The notes: generated by a model not told the origin, from the letters alone. DNA of 64,000 nucleotides from Streptomyces ochraceiscleroticus (GCF_000720485.1 NZ_JOAX01000021.1:124001-188000); one strand, 5' to 3'; positions 24,544 through 35,444 are shown, counted from the stretch's first letter. Translations and numbers: made by a program.

Positions 24544-25722
24544 ATGACCGAGCAAGAGCCCCTTTCCGTCCCGCATGCAGACGGCAGCAACACGCTTTTC
24601 GAGTGGCTGGCCGGCATGCGGGCCGACAATCCGGTATGGCAGGAGGGGGACGGCCCATACCACATCTTCCGCTATGCCGATGTGCAGCAGGTGATCGCCG
24701 ACCCCAAGGTGTTCTCCAATGACACCAGCCGGGTCCTGCCGCATGTGAAGCCGCTGACCGAGGGGCATATCAACGCGATGGACCCGCCGGAGCACGGAAA
24801 GCTCCGCCGGCTGGTCAATCAGGCATTCACCCCGAATACCGTGGACAAGCTGGAGCCCCGCATCACGGCCGTGACGAACGAGCTGCTGGCCGATATCGGC
24901 AGCGAGCGGTTCGACTTGGTCGATGTGCTCACCTATCCGCTGCCGGTGATCGTGATCAGCGAACTGCTGGGGATTCCGGCAACGGACCGGGAGCTCTTCC
25001 GCAAATGGGCCGACCGGTTCATGAATCTCAGCAGACCCAAGGACCGGAAGGACGTGGTGGCGAATTTCCAGGCGGCCACCCGGGAAATGGATGAATATCT
25101 GCTGGAGCACTGCCGGCAGCGCCGCTCGGCGCCGAAGAACGACCTGATCAGCAAGCTGGCGACCGCAGAGGTGGACGGCGAGCGGCTCAGCGACCACGAG
25201 GTGGTCAAGTTCGCCGGCATCCTCTTCCTGACCGGGCACCTCACCACGACACTGCTGATCGGCAATGCCGTGCAGTCCCTCGACAGCAATCCGGAGTCGC
25301 TCGCCGAGCTCCGCGCCGACCGCTCCCTCATTCCGTCCGCGGTCGAGGAAGTGCTCCGCTTCCGCTCGCCGTTCACGACCGTGAGCCGGGTGACGGTGAC
25401 CGACGTCGAGGTCGGCGGGCGGCTCATCCCCGCCAACCGCATGGTCACCCCGTGGGTCATCTCCGCCAACCATGACGAGGCCCACTTCCCGGAAGCGAGC
25501 CGCTTCCTGATCCGGCGCACCCCCAACCGGCACGTCGCGTTCGGCCGCGGCGGGCACTTCTGTGTCGGAGCGCCCCTGGCCAGGCTGGAGGCCCGGATCG
25601 CGCTCAACGCGCTGCTGGACGCCTTCACCGAGCTGCGGGTGGACCGCGATACGCACATCGACTACCACGCGCGCGGAATGTACGGCGCGAAGAACCTGCC
25701 CGTGGTGGCCCGACGGGCCTGA
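24544..25722 (+). CDS. Cytochrome P450
   Basis: A 392-residue bacterial class I P450. The heme loop FGRGGHFCVGAPLARLEAR puts the thiolate Cys at residue 340. The K-helix EEVLR and the PERF-like region FPEASRFLIRRTPNRHVAFG are present. The I-helix reads GILFLTGHLTTTLLIGN: the usual acidic residue of the AG-(D/E)-T motif is Leu, seen in a minority of actinomycete P450s. No dedicated ferredoxin gene is adjacent. As the last gene of the cysQ operon it should hydroxylate or cross-link the peptide or one of its residues; which one cannot be told. Confidence 0.93.
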   Translation: MTEQEPLSVPHADGSNTLFEWLAGMRADNPVWQEGDGPYHIFRYADVQQVIADPKVFSNDTSRVLPHVKPLTEGHINAMDPPEHGKLRRLVNQAFTPNTVDKLEPRITAVTNELLADIGSERFDLVDVLTYPLPVIVISELLGIPATDRELFRKWADRFMNLSRPKDRKDVVANFQAATREMDEYLLEHCRQRRSAPKNDLISKLATAEVDGERLSDHEVVKFAGILFLTGHLTTTLLIGNAVQSLDSNPESLAELRADRSLIPSAVEEVLRFRSPFTTVSRVTVTDVEVGGRLIPANRMVTPWVISANHDEAHFPEASRFLIRRTPNRHVAFGRGGHFCVGAPLARLEARIALNALLDAFTELRVDRDTHIDYHARGMYGAKNLPVVARRA

Positions 25723-25751
25723 CAGGAACGGGCAAAACGGACGGAAACAGC

Positions 25752-25807
25752 AAGGCGGGCAGTGCGACCGGGCTCGGGGAGCCGGAACCGGTCGCACTGC
25801 CCGCCTT
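25752..25807. terminator. Bidirectional terminator between the P450 and methyltransferase genes
   Basis: Perfect 20-bp inverted repeat (25752-25771 and 25788-25807) around a 16-base loop that contains a further small stem. It lies between two convergent genes ending at 25722 and 25825. Confidence 0.88.
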
Positions 25808-25824
25808 CGGGGGCGGGGAGCCGC

Positions 25825-26526
25825 TCAGCCGGGGAGGTTGAAGAAGATCATGGGGTTGTCGGTGCTCTTCTTCACCGGCTCCGCGAGCCCGAGGTCGCGC
25901 TTGACCTCGGTGAGCTGCTCCATGGCCTCGGGGGCCTTGGCGAGGGAGGGCGTGAAGTACTCGACGTTGTGCTCGTCCAGCCACTTGATGACGACCGAGC
26001 CCTCGCTCATCGGCTTCGGCCGGCGGCCGTGGTACACGTCGTGGACGCTCGTGGGGATGCCTCGGGGGACCGCCGGGAAGAGGTTCTCGGTGTACCAGCG
26101 GGCGAATCGCGCGCCGTGGTCGGCGTCGATGAAGAGGTAGTCGGTGTTGCCCGGGATCTTGTCGAGGTGCTGGCGGACGTCGCCCATCGTGAACGTCCAG
26201 CGGTCGGCTGCGAGTTCGGCCGGCACGTTGCTGACGACCTTGTCGACGATGTCGAACGAGTACAGGTGCCCGATGCCGTTGTCGCGCAGCGCGCTCAGGA
26301 TCCACATGGTGGACCAGCCGTAGAAGGTCCCGATCTCCACCACGCGCTCCGGCCGGTGATCGCGCAGCAGCAGATAGGTTATCTCCGCCTCGAGGTCGTC
26401 CAGTTGCGCCTTCATGGTCTTTCCGCGCCGCTCCAGAAAGGCGCGCTGACTGTCGCGCACCTCCCTGAGATCGCTCTCGTATTTCTGATAGAGCTTGCTC
26501 AGCGAATCGACCGAGACGACGTCCAT
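25825..26526 (-). CDS. Class I SAM-dependent methyltransferase (Methyltransf_24/CmcI-like)
   Basis: A 233-residue protein. A helical N-terminus (LYQKYESDLREVRDSQRAF) precedes the SAM-binding motif I VVEIGTFYGWSTMWILSAL. The acidic motif YSFDIVD and the metal-site-like stretch DYLFIDADHGARFARWY follow. The pattern fits O-methyltransferases of the cephalosporin-hydroxylase/CmcI-like and Methyltransf_24 group. It could methylate a phenol, hydroxyl or carboxylate of the peptide. It is a single-gene unit divergent from the halogenase, with its own SARP-type promoter at 26563-26593. Confidence 0.85.
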   Translation of the reverse strand: MDVVSVDSLSKLYQKYESDLREVRDSQRAFLERRGKTMKAQLDDLEAEITYLLLRDHRPERVVEIGTFYGWSTMWILSALRDNGIGHLYSFDIVDKVVSNVPAELAADRWTFTMGDVRQHLDKIPGNTDYLFIDADHGARFARWYTENLFPAVPRGIPTSVHDVYHGRRPKPMSEGSVVIKWLDEHNVEYFTPSLAKAPEAMEQLTEVKRDLGLAEPVKKSTDNPMIFFNLPG

Positions 26527-26562
26527 TGCCCCTCCAGGACCTTGCGGGTTAGCCGACCGGCC

Positions 26563-26593
26563 ACGCTACGCGACGCCGGCATCGTCTCGTTAT
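26563..26593 (-). promoter_or_regulatory. SARP-type promoter of the methyltransferase gene
   Basis: Read on the minus strand: ATAACGA (26593-26587), 4 bases, ATGCCGG (26582-26576), 7 bases, -10 box TAGCGT (26568-26563). The first heptamer is identical to those of the cysQ and halogenase promoters. Start codon about 37 bases downstream of the -10 box. Confidence 0.7.
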
Positions 26594-26607
26594 CGTCCGG
26601 ATTTTAA

Positions 26608-28263
<1,656 letters not shown>

Positions 28264-28287
28264 GCACGGCCCGACCACCGCAGCCCT

Positions 28288-28324
28288 GATGCCCGTACCG
28301 GCCGCCACGCCAGGTACGGGCATC
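28288..28324 (+). terminator. Hairpin between halogenase and flavin reductase genes
   Basis: Perfect 12-bp stem (28288-28299 with 28313-28324, GATGCCCGTACC / GGTACGGGCATC) around a 13-base loop, starting 25 bases after the halogenase stop. No T-run. It may be a partial terminator or a transcript-stabilising element that lowers expression of the downstream genes. Confidence 0.55.
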
Positions 28325-28377
28325 GGCACCCCTCCCTCCCGCACAGCTTCCCGTTCCCTCCTGAAGGGCGACCGCGC

Positions 28378-29010
28378 ATGGCCACCCGTGTGCCCGCATT
28401 CCGACCCGCCTCCCACCCCGAGCTCGGTCGCGCTCCGGCTGCGGCACCGCCCGGAACGCCGGTGCCGCTCGCCGGTTTCCGCTCGCTGATGAGCGCGTTC
28501 GCCACCGGGGTCGCGGTGGTCACCACGCTCGGCGCCGACGGTCTCCCGTACGGTCTGACGTGCACGTCCCTCGCCAGCGTGACGGCCAGTCCGCCGATCC
28601 TCTCGGTCTGTCTGACCACTCGGGGCGAGACCCTCCGGGCGCTGCGGGACCGCGGGACGTTCGCAGTGAACCTGCTGCACGAGCGGGGGCAGCGGGCCGC
28701 CGAGATCTTCGCGGCTCCGGTGGCGGACCGGTTCGCCGAGGTCGGCTGGGAGCCCACGCCGACGGCGGGGCTGCCACGGCTGACGGACGACGCCTTCGCG
28801 ACGGCCGAGTGCCGGGTGTCCCGGCTGCTCGACGTCGGCGATCACACCATGGTGCTGGGCATGGTGACCGAGGTGGTGCAGATGCCCGCGACGCCGCTGC
28901 TGTACGGAGGCCGGCGCTTCGCCGCCTGGCCCGACGGCCCCATACCGCAGCCGGATCCCGCCGCCGAAGCGGCGTCGCTGCCCTCGTCCTTCCGGGGCTC
29001 GCCATGCTGA
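28378..29010 (+). CDS. Flavin reductase (NAD(P)H:FAD/FMN), halogenase partner
   Basis: A 210-residue member of the flavin-reductase-like FMN-binding split-barrel family. After a 35-residue leader the core begins FRSLMSAFATGVAVVTTLGA and has GLTCTSLASVTASPPILSVC and FAVNLLHERGQ, all typical. It should reduce free FAD with NAD(P)H for the halogenase upstream. Start at ATG 28378; later start codons are possible because the first residues are not conserved. The stop overlaps the antiporter start by seven bases, so translation is coupled. Confidence 0.9.
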   Translation: MATRVPAFRPASHPELGRAPAAAPPGTPVPLAGFRSLMSAFATGVAVVTTLGADGLPYGLTCTSLASVTASPPILSVCLTTRGETLRALRDRGTFAVNLLHERGQRAAEIFAAPVADRFAEVGWEPTPTAGLPRLTDDAFATAECRVSRLLDVGDHTMVLGMVTEVVQMPATPLLYGGRRFAAWPDGPIPQPDPAAEAASLPSSFRGSPC

Positions 29011-30386
29011 ACACCGTGGAACTGGCCGCCGGGAGCGGCGGGGCCGGGTTCGATCCGGTGGCGCGCTTCCTGCTCGCCGTCGCGGTGATCGTGCTGCTCA
29101 GCCATCTGCTGGGCACCCTGCTGGGCCGCATCGGCCAGCCGCTGGTGGTCGGCGAGATCCTCGGCGGGCTGCTGCTCGGCCCCTCGGCCCTGGGGTGGAT
29201 CTCGCCCTCGGCACAGGCATGGCTGCTGCCGCCCGAGGTCGTCTCGACGCTCGACATGGCGGCCCAACTCGGCCTGGTCACCTTCATGTTCCTGCTCGGG
29301 TGCGAGCTGCGCATGGAACGCCCGGACGGCCCGGGTAAGAAGGGGAACAAGGGAAACAAGGCTGTCGGGGTCGCCGTGCTCGGCGGGATGGGCCTGCCCT
29401 TCCTGACCGGTCTCAGTGTCGCGGCCGCCGCGCCCGCCCTGCTGCGCGGCTCCACCCCCTCCCAGGGCGCATATCTGGCCTTCGTCGGACTCACCATGTC
29501 GGTGACCGCCCTGCCGGTACTCGCCAGAATCCTGGTCGACCTGCGGATGGACCGCTCTCCGCTGGGCTCGCTCGCGCTGGCCGGCGCGGCGGTGGGGGAC
29601 GGCGTCGCCTGGCTCGCCCTCACCGTCATCCTCACCCTGACCAGCTCCGGCGGGGCCCTGCACGTCGCGGCCACCATCGGCACGACCCTGGCGCTGGTCG
29701 CACTCACCGCGCTGGTGGTCCGCCCGCTGCTCGCCGCGGTCGTACGGAGGGCCGAGCGGCGGCCCGGCGCCGAACGGCTGCTCCCCCTGCTGCTCGTCGG
29801 CGCCATCGGATACGCCACGATCACCCATCTGCTGGGGCTCCACCCGGTGATCGGCGCCTTCCTGTTCGGCACGGCCGTGCCGCGCGACTCGCCGGTCACC
29901 ACCTGGATGAACGAGCAGCTCCAGGGCTTCACCCTGGCCGTACTACTGCCGCTCTTCTTCGCCGGGGTGGGCCTCCATGTCACGGTCGGCGCCCTCGGCC
30001 TGGACCCCTGGGTCTGGCTGGCGTTCGCGGGAATCGTGCTCGCGGCGACCCTGAGCAAGATCATCGGCGCCGGTGGTGCCGCCAGGCTGATCGGCATCGA
30101 ACGGAACGAGGCGCTGCGCTTCGGGGTACTGATGAACTGCCGCGGCGTCACCGAACTGGTGGTGGCGGGCATCGGCTGGCAGCTCCACCTGATCAGCACG
30201 ACCGGCCTGACCGTACTCGTCCTGATGGCGCTGATCACCACCGCCATGACCGGGCCACTGCTCAAGTTCCTTGGCGTGCGGGCCCCTTCACCCGACGAGG
30301 CCGCGCCCCGGCCGCGCGCGACGGCACCCGCCGTTCCGGCCGCTACCGCGTCCTCGGACATGACCGGCGCGTCGGCCGGATCATAG
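29004..30386 (+). CDS. Kef-type cation:proton antiporter
   Basis: A 460-residue membrane protein of the monovalent cation:proton antiporter-2 family. About 12 helices, starting FLLAVAVIVLLSHLLGTLLG and GQPLVVGEILGGLLLGPSAL; the latter is the Kef/CPA2 signature. LNRCGVTELV-like sequence (MNCRGVTELVVAGIG) occurs near the C-terminus. No RCK domain. Similar antiporters are recurrent members of glycopeptide and related halogenated NRPS clusters, where a role in export or self-protection is suspected. ATG at 29004 lies within the end of the flavin reductase gene. Confidence 0.9.
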   Translation: MLNTVELAAGSGGAGFDPVARFLLAVAVIVLLSHLLGTLLGRIGQPLVVGEILGGLLLGPSALGWISPSAQAWLLPPEVVSTLDMAAQLGLVTFMFLLGCELRMERPDGPGKKGNKGNKAVGVAVLGGMGLPFLTGLSVAAAAPALLRGSTPSQGAYLAFVGLTMSVTALPVLARILVDLRMDRSPLGSLALAGAAVGDGVAWLALTVILTLTSSGGALHVAATIGTTLALVALTALVVRPLLAAVVRRAERRPGAERLLPLLLVGAIGYATITHLLGLHPVIGAFLFGTAVPRDSPVTTWMNEQLQGFTLAVLLPLFFAGVGLHVTVGALGLDPWVWLAFAGIVLAATLSKIIGAGGAARLIGIERNEALRFGVLMNCRGVTELVVAGIGWQLHLISTTGLTVLVLMALITTAMTGPLLKFLGVRAPSPDEAAPRPRATAPAVPAATASSDMTGASAGS

Positions 30387-30418
30387 GTCCGGGCGGCGCC
30401 GGCTGGGATGATGGCGCC

Positions 30419-31045
30419 ATGGATGACTCCCGCCACTCCCCACCCGAGACGCAGGCCCGCACCACCGGTATGCCCGGCCTGCGCGAGGTACTGCGCGGCC
30501 TGCGCAGCGTGTGGAAACTGCTGCTGCAGCGCCGGACTTGGCAGCACATCGCGTACGCGCTGTTCCTGCCGTTAGGACTCGCCCTCATCGTCGGGACCAT
30601 GCGCCTCATGAAGTGGGAACGGGCCGGTGACGGAGGTGGCATCGGCCCGTTGGTCCTTCTGGTGGCCATCGCCGTGGTCGCGCTGTGCGGTCCGCCCTTC
30701 GAGCGGGGCCGGGCCCGCATGCTGCTCGGCGAGGAGATCGGCCGTGGCCCGCGCGAGGGCCGGATCAAGCGCGGAACGGCCTTCTTCTTCGCCAATCTGG
30801 CGCTGGGCAGCGCCTCGTTCGCCGTGGTCATCGGCTGGGTGATCGTCTCCCTGCGGAACCTCAGCTACCCGTTCTGGGGGTGGGTGCCCTACCCCGATCC
30901 CGCGTGGGGCGGTCCCACTCCGCTCGGCGCGGTCTCGCTGCACTTCGCCGCCGGCGTGGTGACGTTCTTCGGGGCGCCGTGGCTGGTCATCCGGCTGACC
31001 CGGTGGCAGGTGCAGGTCGCCCGCCGCCTCATCGGTTCCGGCTGA
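30419..31045 (+). CDS. Membrane protein resembling a stand-alone sensor domain
   Basis: A 208-residue protein with four predicted membrane helices (IAYALFLPLGLALIVGTM, VLLVAIAVVALCGPPF, FFANLALGSASFAVVIGWVI, VTFFGAPWLVIRLT). The order, with a cytoplasmic PPFERGRARMLLGE loop, resembles the putative sensor domain that precedes histidine kinases in Streptomyces, but no kinase follows. It ends at a bidirectional terminator and is probably the last gene of the halogenase transcript. Function unknown; a membrane-located immunity or signalling role is speculation. Confidence 0.72.
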   Translation: MDDSRHSPPETQARTTGMPGLREVLRGLRSVWKLLLQRRTWQHIAYALFLPLGLALIVGTMRLMKWERAGDGGGIGPLVLLVAIAVVALCGPPFERGRARMLLGEEIGRGPREGRIKRGTAFFFANLALGSASFAVVIGWVIVSLRNLSYPFWGWVPYPDPAWGGPTPLGAVSLHFAAGVVTFFGAPWLVIRLTRWQVQVARRLIGSG

Positions 31046-31060
31046 GGGCCCGCAACGGAC

Positions 31061-31095
31061 ACTGCCTCGACGGTTCAGGGAACCGTCGAGGCAGT
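31061..31095. terminator. Bidirectional terminator between convergent operons
   Basis: Perfect 16-bp stem (31061-31076 with 31080-31095) around the 3-base loop AGG, between the plus-strand gene ending at 31045 and the minus-strand gene ending at 31116. Confidence 0.88.
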
Positions 31096-31115
31096 TGTGC
31101 GTCCCGTACGTGGTC

Positions 31116-32099
31116 TCAGTCGAGCACGTAGCCGTCGGCGTCCCGGCAGCCGCGGGAGCGGCGCAGGTCCGTGAGGACGAAGCTGCGCTGCAGCCAGCGG
31201 TCGCGGCCGTCGTAGCGGGGGGTGAAGGCGGTCCGGCCGTGCACGGTGACCCGGTTGTCGACGATGGCCAGATCGCCCGGCTCCAGCAGGGCGGTCTGCG
31301 CGGTCTCGCCGAACGCCGCCTGGAGTTCCGCCATCGCCCGCGCGGCGCGCGGGGTGAGCGGCTCGGTGGCCGCGAAGTCCACCCGTACGTCAGGGTCTTC
31401 GGGCGCGCCGGACAGCACCGGCTGCGGCGCGGTACCGCCGCTTCCGGACCCGAAGGACGGCGGGGCCGAGGTGACGAACTCCGGCCGGTACAGCGTCTCC
31501 CGGCTCTCCTCGGACAGCAGTGGCAGCGCCTGGCGGATGCACGCGGTACGCAGTCCGGCCACCCGGTCGTGGTCGGCGCGCAGGCACAGCAGCATCACGA
31601 AGTCCGGGCGGTGCGGGTGGAAGGCGTTCTCGTTGTGGAAGGTGAGCAGTACGGACCCGGCGTTGCCCTGGAAGTCCTCCTGCCCGGGGACCGGGACGAC
31701 GTCCTGGACCAGGGCACCGCTCTTCTCCGGGCGGAAGGCGGCCGGGTCGCCGAGGCCGGCGGCGATCATCAGGAGTACCGCGGCGGGCACGCTGGCGCCG
31801 CGCTGCACGGAGCCCTTGACGCTCGGGGTCGGGGGCAGCGCCGGCTCGTCCACCGGCAGCCCGCGTACCAGTACCGAACCGGTCGGGCCCGAGGCCCGGC
31901 GGAAGTCGAGCAGCGGGCGGCGCAGGGTGCTCGGCAGGTCGGACCAGGCGTCGCGGGCCGCGGCGACCCATCTCGGATCGTCGACGCGCCCGTCGGCGAC
32001 GGGGGCCAGCCGCCGTGCCGTGTCCGCCGTCCGGGACGCGGACGCCGGGTCCACGGATATCACCGGGGTGGTGGTGCCGGGATCGGAGGTCACTGTCAT
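31116..32099 (-). CDS. Fe(II)/2-oxoglutarate oxygenase, VioC/AsnO (clavaminate-synthase-like) type
   Basis: A 327-residue non-heme iron oxygenase. [20 protein letters not shown] provides the H-x-E iron ligands at about residue 155. [12 protein letters not shown] provides the distal His (about 285), and [11 protein letters not shown] is the 2-oxoglutarate-binding Arg region. The sequence follows the VioC/AsnO line, which hydroxylates the beta-carbon of free L-Arg or L-Asn. Because module 2 has an Asn-like specificity code, beta-hydroxy-Asn is the favoured product; Arg cannot be excluded. Its ATG overlaps the mbtH stop by four bases. Last gene of the precursor operon. Confidence 0.9.
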   Translation of the reverse strand: MTVTSDPGTTTPVISVDPASASRTADTARRLAPVADGRVDDPRWVAAARDAWSDLPSTLRRPLLDFRRASGPTGSVLVRGLPVDEPALPPTPSVKGSVQRGASVPAAVLLMIAAGLGDPAAFRPEKSGALVQDVVPVPGQEDFQGNAGSVLLTFHNENAFHPHRPDFVMLLCLRADHDRVAGLRTACIRQALPLLSEESRETLYRPEFVTSAPPSFGSGSGGTAPQPVLSGAPEDPDVRVDFAATEPLTPRAARAMAELQAAFGETAQTALLEPGDLAIVDNRVTVHGRTAFTPRYDGRDRWLQRSFVLTDLRRSRGCRDADGYVLD

Positions 32100-32314
32100 C
32101 GATTCATCGCTTCCATGGCCTCGGCGACGGACCGGGGACGCATATCGGTCCAGTGGGCCTCGATGTACGCGAGGCTCTCCTCGTGTCCGCTCTCCTCCTG
32201 GGACACCGTCCAGCCGCCCGGTACCTCGGCGAAGGCCGGCCACAGGGAGTACTGCCCCTCGTCGTTGACGAGCACGAGGTACCGGCCCTCGGGGTCCTCG
32301 AACGGGTTGGTCAT
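32096..32314 (-). CDS. MbtH-like adenylation-domain chaperone
   Basis: A 72-residue MbtH-family protein. It has the diagnostic [20 protein letters not shown], then [16 protein letters not shown] with the conserved tryptophans, and HWTDMRP near the end. These proteins bind and activate NRPS adenylation domains. It is the only copy in the window and should serve the three large synthetases and the stand-alone A-T protein. The gene overlaps both neighbours by four bases (ATGA), so production is tightly coupled to the diaminopropionate genes. Confidence 0.97.
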   Translation of the reverse strand: MTNPFEDPEGRYLVLVNDEGQYSLWPAFAEVPGGWTVSQEESGHEESLAYIEAHWTDMRPRSVAEAMEAMNR

Positions 32315-33312
32315 CGCTGACTCGCTTTCTTCGTGAGGGAACGGGCCGGAACGCTGTCGGCGTCCTGGTGTCCGTACAGGTCCTGGACCCAGTTCGTCTG
32401 GTAGACGGTGTCGAGGTAGCGCTCCCCCAGATCCGGGGAGATGGCCACCGAGGTGAGTGCGGCGGACCCCACCTCATGGGTGGTGAGCCAGGAAGCCGCG
32501 CCGGCGACGATGGTTCCCGTGGAGCCGCCGAACAGGAAGCCGCGGGCGGCCAGTCGGTGGCACATCTGCACGGTCACGGCCTCGGGTATCAGCACCACGT
32601 CGTCGATGTAGGACTCGTCGAGCAGCGGCGGGCGCACCCCGGCGCCGAGGCCGGGGATCATCCGGGTGCCCGGCGGGCCGCCGAAGGCGACCGAGCCGAC
32701 GCTGTCCACGGCGACGATGCGGACGCCGGGCCGGAACTCCTTGAACCACCGCGCGCAGCCCATCAGGGTGCCGGTGGTGCCGGCGCCGACGAAGAGCACG
32801 TCGAGGCCGGGGAAGCGGCGGGCGATGGCGGGTGCGGTCAGCCGGTGGTGCGCACGCCAGTTGTTGGCGTTCAGGTACTGGTTGAGCCACACATAGCGGG
32901 AGTCCTCCGCGCAGAGCCGTTGGACGTGGTCGAGCCGGGCGCCGAGGAACCCCTTGTCCGGGTCCGCTTCGGTGACGATGTGCACCTCGGCGCCGAGCGC
33001 CTCCATGAGCCGCCGGGAGCCGAGATTGCAGCGCGAATCGGTCACGCAGACAAAGCGGTATCCCTTGCTCGCGGCAATGGTGCTCAGTGCCACGCCCAGA
33101 TTTCCGGACGAGGATTCCACCAGGGTCGATCCGGGCGTGAGCACGCCGGCCCGTTCCGCCGCTTCGACCATGGCGAGCGCGGCCTTCTGTTTGATCGAGC
33201 CGGCGAAATTGAAGCCTTCGCACTTGAGGAAGAGCGCGGTGTCGAGCATCGGCTTCAGATCGACGAACAGATCTTCTTCATTGAATTCGTGCGGAGCCGA
33301 AATGACCGGCAC
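32311..33312 (-). CDS. sbnA: SbnA-like PLP enzyme (diaminopropionate pathway)
   Basis: A 333-residue fold-type II PLP enzyme of the cysteine-synthase superfamily. The PLP lysine is K41 in [36 protein letters not shown] and the phosphate-cup [10 protein letters not shown] fit SbnA-type N-(2-amino-2-carboxyethyl)-L-glutamate synthases. With the SbnB homologue directly upstream it should make L-2,3-diaminopropionate from O-phosphoserine and glutamate. GTG start at 33312, preceded by a G-rich ribosome binding site. Overlaps mbtH by four bases. The pair strongly suggests the peptide contains diaminopropionate or a derivative. Confidence 0.9.
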   Translation of the reverse strand: MPVISAPHEFNEEDLFVDLKPMLDTALFLKCEGFNFAGSIKQKAALAMVEAAERAGVLTPGSTLVESSSGNLGVALSTIAASKGYRFVCVTDSRCNLGSRRLMEALGAEVHIVTEADPDKGFLGARLDHVQRLCAEDSRYVWLNQYLNANNWRAHHRLTAPAIARRFPGLDVLFVGAGTTGTLMGCARWFKEFRPGVRIVAVDSVGSVAFGGPPGTRMIPGLGAGVRPPLLDESYIDDVVLIPEAVTVQMCHRLAARGFLFGGSTGTIVAGAASWLTTHEVGSAALTSVAISPDLGERYLDTVYQTNWVQDLYGHQDADSVPARSLTKKASQR

Positions 33313-33353
33313 ACTACCCCCCGTACTGCGGATCGGCCGACGGTGCGGACCGG

Positions 33354-34400
33354 TCAGCCATAGCGGCGCATCTCGTGGAAGAAGCCGTCGATGACCGTCA
33401 GGTCTCCCGAGGCGCGCAGGGTGTCGTAGACGTGCCTGCCGAGCGCCAGGTCCAGGACTCCGAGCCCGAAGGGCGAGAAGATCACCGGCCGGTCGGCGGG
33501 CATCTCCAGCTCGCCGCTGAGCACGTCGTAGAGGGTGCCGGCCACGAAGTCCCGGTTGCCGACCCGCTGTTCGGTCAGGTGCAGGGACGTATTCGCCTTC
33601 AGGCAGTGGTCCACGTCGTCCACGACGTTGGTGGCGGCGAGGACCACCTCGGGCGACAGGTCGCGCAGCGAGACGTTCAGGACCAGCGGGTTGTGGGAGA
33701 ACCAGCCGGGGTCCGTGACGTGCGGCTCGCCGGCGACGGTCGCGAAGACGACCACGTCGCTGGCGCGGATCAGCTCCTCGGCACTTCCGTGCACGGTGAC
33801 GCCGCCCTCGGCGCCGGACCCCTTCAGATAGCCGGCGAAGCCCTCGGCGTGCTCCGGCGACAGGTCGTACACACCGGTGTCCTCGAACGTCCAGCCGGTG
33901 CCGGTCAGGTAGCTGTGGATGTACCTGGCGATCAGCCCGGCGCCGAAGAAACCGATCGTCCTGGGGCGCGGGCGTCCCGCGGTGAGCCGGTCGGCGGCGA
34001 GTGCGGCCGAGGCGGCGGTGCGCGCGGCGCTGATGATGGAGCTCTCCAGGCACGCCAGCGGATAGCCGGTCTCGTGGTCGTTGAGGACGAGGACGGCGGA
34101 GGCCCTGGGCAGTCCCGCGCTCACGTTGTCCGGGAAGCTCGATATCCACTTGATCCCGTCGACCTGCACGTCACCGCCGACGGAGGCGGGCAGCGCGATG
34201 ATCCGTGAGTTCGGGCGGTCGGGGAACCGCAGGAAGTACGAGGGCGGGTTGACGGTCTCGCCCCTGCCGTGGATGCGGTAGGCGGCCTCGATCGTCTCGG
34301 TCGTGCGCCGGTGCGCTCCGTCCAGGACGCGCTGCACGTGGGTGCCGGGGATCACGGCGAAGGAGGGCGCCGGCGCGGCGGGTTCGGGGGAAGGTGACAT
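33354..34400 (-). CDS. sbnB: SbnB-like dehydrogenase (ornithine cyclodeaminase fold)
   Basis: A 348-residue member of the ornithine cyclodeaminase/mu-crystallin family. The dinucleotide motif TIGFFGAGLIARYIHSYL lies near residue 150, and DGIKWISSFPDNVSAGLPRA is the substrate-site region seen in SbnB. SbnB oxidatively cleaves N-(2-amino-2-carboxyethyl)-L-glutamate to L-2,3-diaminopropionate, 2-oxoglutarate and NADH. The 2-oxoglutarate released is also the co-substrate of the two oxygenases in the same operon. Separated by 41 bases from sbnA and 45 from the SyrP-like gene. Confidence 0.92.
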   Translation of the reverse strand: MSPSPEPAAPAPSFAVIPGTHVQRVLDGAHRRTTETIEAAYRIHGRGETVNPPSYFLRFPDRPNSRIIALPASVGGDVQVDGIKWISSFPDNVSAGLPRASAVLVLNDHETGYPLACLESSIISAARTAASAALAADRLTAGRPRPRTIGFFGAGLIARYIHSYLTGTGWTFEDTGVYDLSPEHAEGFAGYLKGSGAEGGVTVHGSAEELIRASDVVVFATVAGEPHVTDPGWFSHNPLVLNVSLRDLSPEVVLAATNVVDDVDHCLKANTSLHLTEQRVGNRDFVAGTLYDVLSGELEMPADRPVIFSPFGLGVLDLALGRHVYDTLRASGDLTVIDGFFHEMRRYG

Positions 34401-34445
34401 GTGCGGTCTCCGTAGCGGGCATGGGTGGCGGGGCTGATGTGCGGC

Positions 34446-35444
34446 TCAGGACAGGACGTGTCCGGGGAGCCGCGTGGGGTTGCCGAGGATCACGGCGATC
34501 TCGCGGTCGCCCTCGTACGCCTCCCGGCTGTGCGCCATCCGCAGGTTGTCGAGCAGCAGCAGGTCGCCGGCCTGCCACGGCTCGCTCCGGGTGGCCGCCC
34601 GGTAGGCGGTGTTGATCGCGTCGACGTCCGCGGCGGGGATCGGCGTGCCGTCGCCGTAGGCGGTGTTGAACGGCAGGGAGTCGGGCCCGTACACGTCGGT
34701 GAGGTAGGCGCGGATCATCGGGTCGAGGGTCAGCTCGTTGAGGAACGCGGCCTGGTTGAACCAGACCGGGCGGCCGTTGCCGGGGTGGTCGAGCACCGCG
34801 GCCCGGCGCTGGCGAGTCCGCAGCGCGCCGTCCGGCAGCCAGGCGCAGTCGATGGCCGCGTCCCGGCAGTACTCCTCGACGCCCTCGGGGTCGTCGGTAC
34901 CGAACGCCTCGCTCCAGGCCACGCCCACCTCGCGGTAGGTGCGGGTGAGCTGCCAGCCGTCGCGGGCGAACCGTGCCACCAGGTCGTCGGGGAGGGCGCG
35001 CAGCACCTCCTGGGAGTCGGCGACGGCCGTGGCACCGCCCTCCCGTGGCACGGTCAGCGCGCCGAACAGCAGGAACGAAGGTACCTCGGCGGCGTAACTC
35101 AGCTCGTGGTGCATGCAGATCGGCTCGTCGGCGGGCCACTCGGAGGACGAGTAGACGGCCGGCTGGTACTCGCGGCGGGGGGCGAAGCGCTCCCGCTCGG
35201 CCATCGGTTCGATGCCGAGCGCGACGGCCGTGCGGGCCATCGCGGCCGGTGAGTCGATCCCGAGGCCGCGCAGCAGGACGGCGCCGTGCTCAGTGATGGT
35301 CCGGAGCACCTCCGTGCGGTGGGCCAGGGCCCGGCCGGGGGCGTCGCCGCCGGTCTCCGGCAGGTGCAGGACGGGCAGTATGCCCGGCGGTAGCGGGGAC
35401 ACGAGGGGGGAAGCCATGGAGCCTTCGGCTGAGGCGGACGTCAT
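34446..35444 (-). CDS. SyrP-like TauD/TfdA oxygenase
   Basis: A 332-residue Fe(II)/2-oxoglutarate oxygenase. The ligand motif is MHHELSYAAEVPSFLLFGA (His/Glu near residue 110). The distal His is in NLRMAHSREAYEGDR (about 303), with the co-substrate Arg beyond it. The C-terminal half VVWFNQAAFLNELTLDP-like region and the overall pattern follow SyrP, which hydroxylates the beta-carbon of a carrier-bound Asp in syringomycin. Here it overlaps the stand-alone A-T gene by four bases, so its natural substrate may be the aminoacyl group on that carrier protein; this is inference. Confidence 0.87.
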   Translation of the reverse strand: MTSASAEGSMASPLVSPLPPGILPVLHLPETGGDAPGRALAHRTEVLRTITEHGAVLLRGLGIDSPAAMARTAVALGIEPMAERERFAPRREYQPAVYSSSEWPADEPICMHHELSYAAEVPSFLLFGALTVPREGGATAVADSQEVLRALPDDLVARFARDGWQLTRTYREVGVAWSEAFGTDDPEGVEEYCRDAAIDCAWLPDGALRTRQRRAAVLDHPGNGRPVWFNQAAFLNELTLDPMIRAYLTDVYGPDSLPFNTAYGDGTPIPAADVDAINTAYRAATRSEPWQAGDLLLLDNLRMAHSREAYEGDREIAVILGNPTRLPGHVLS

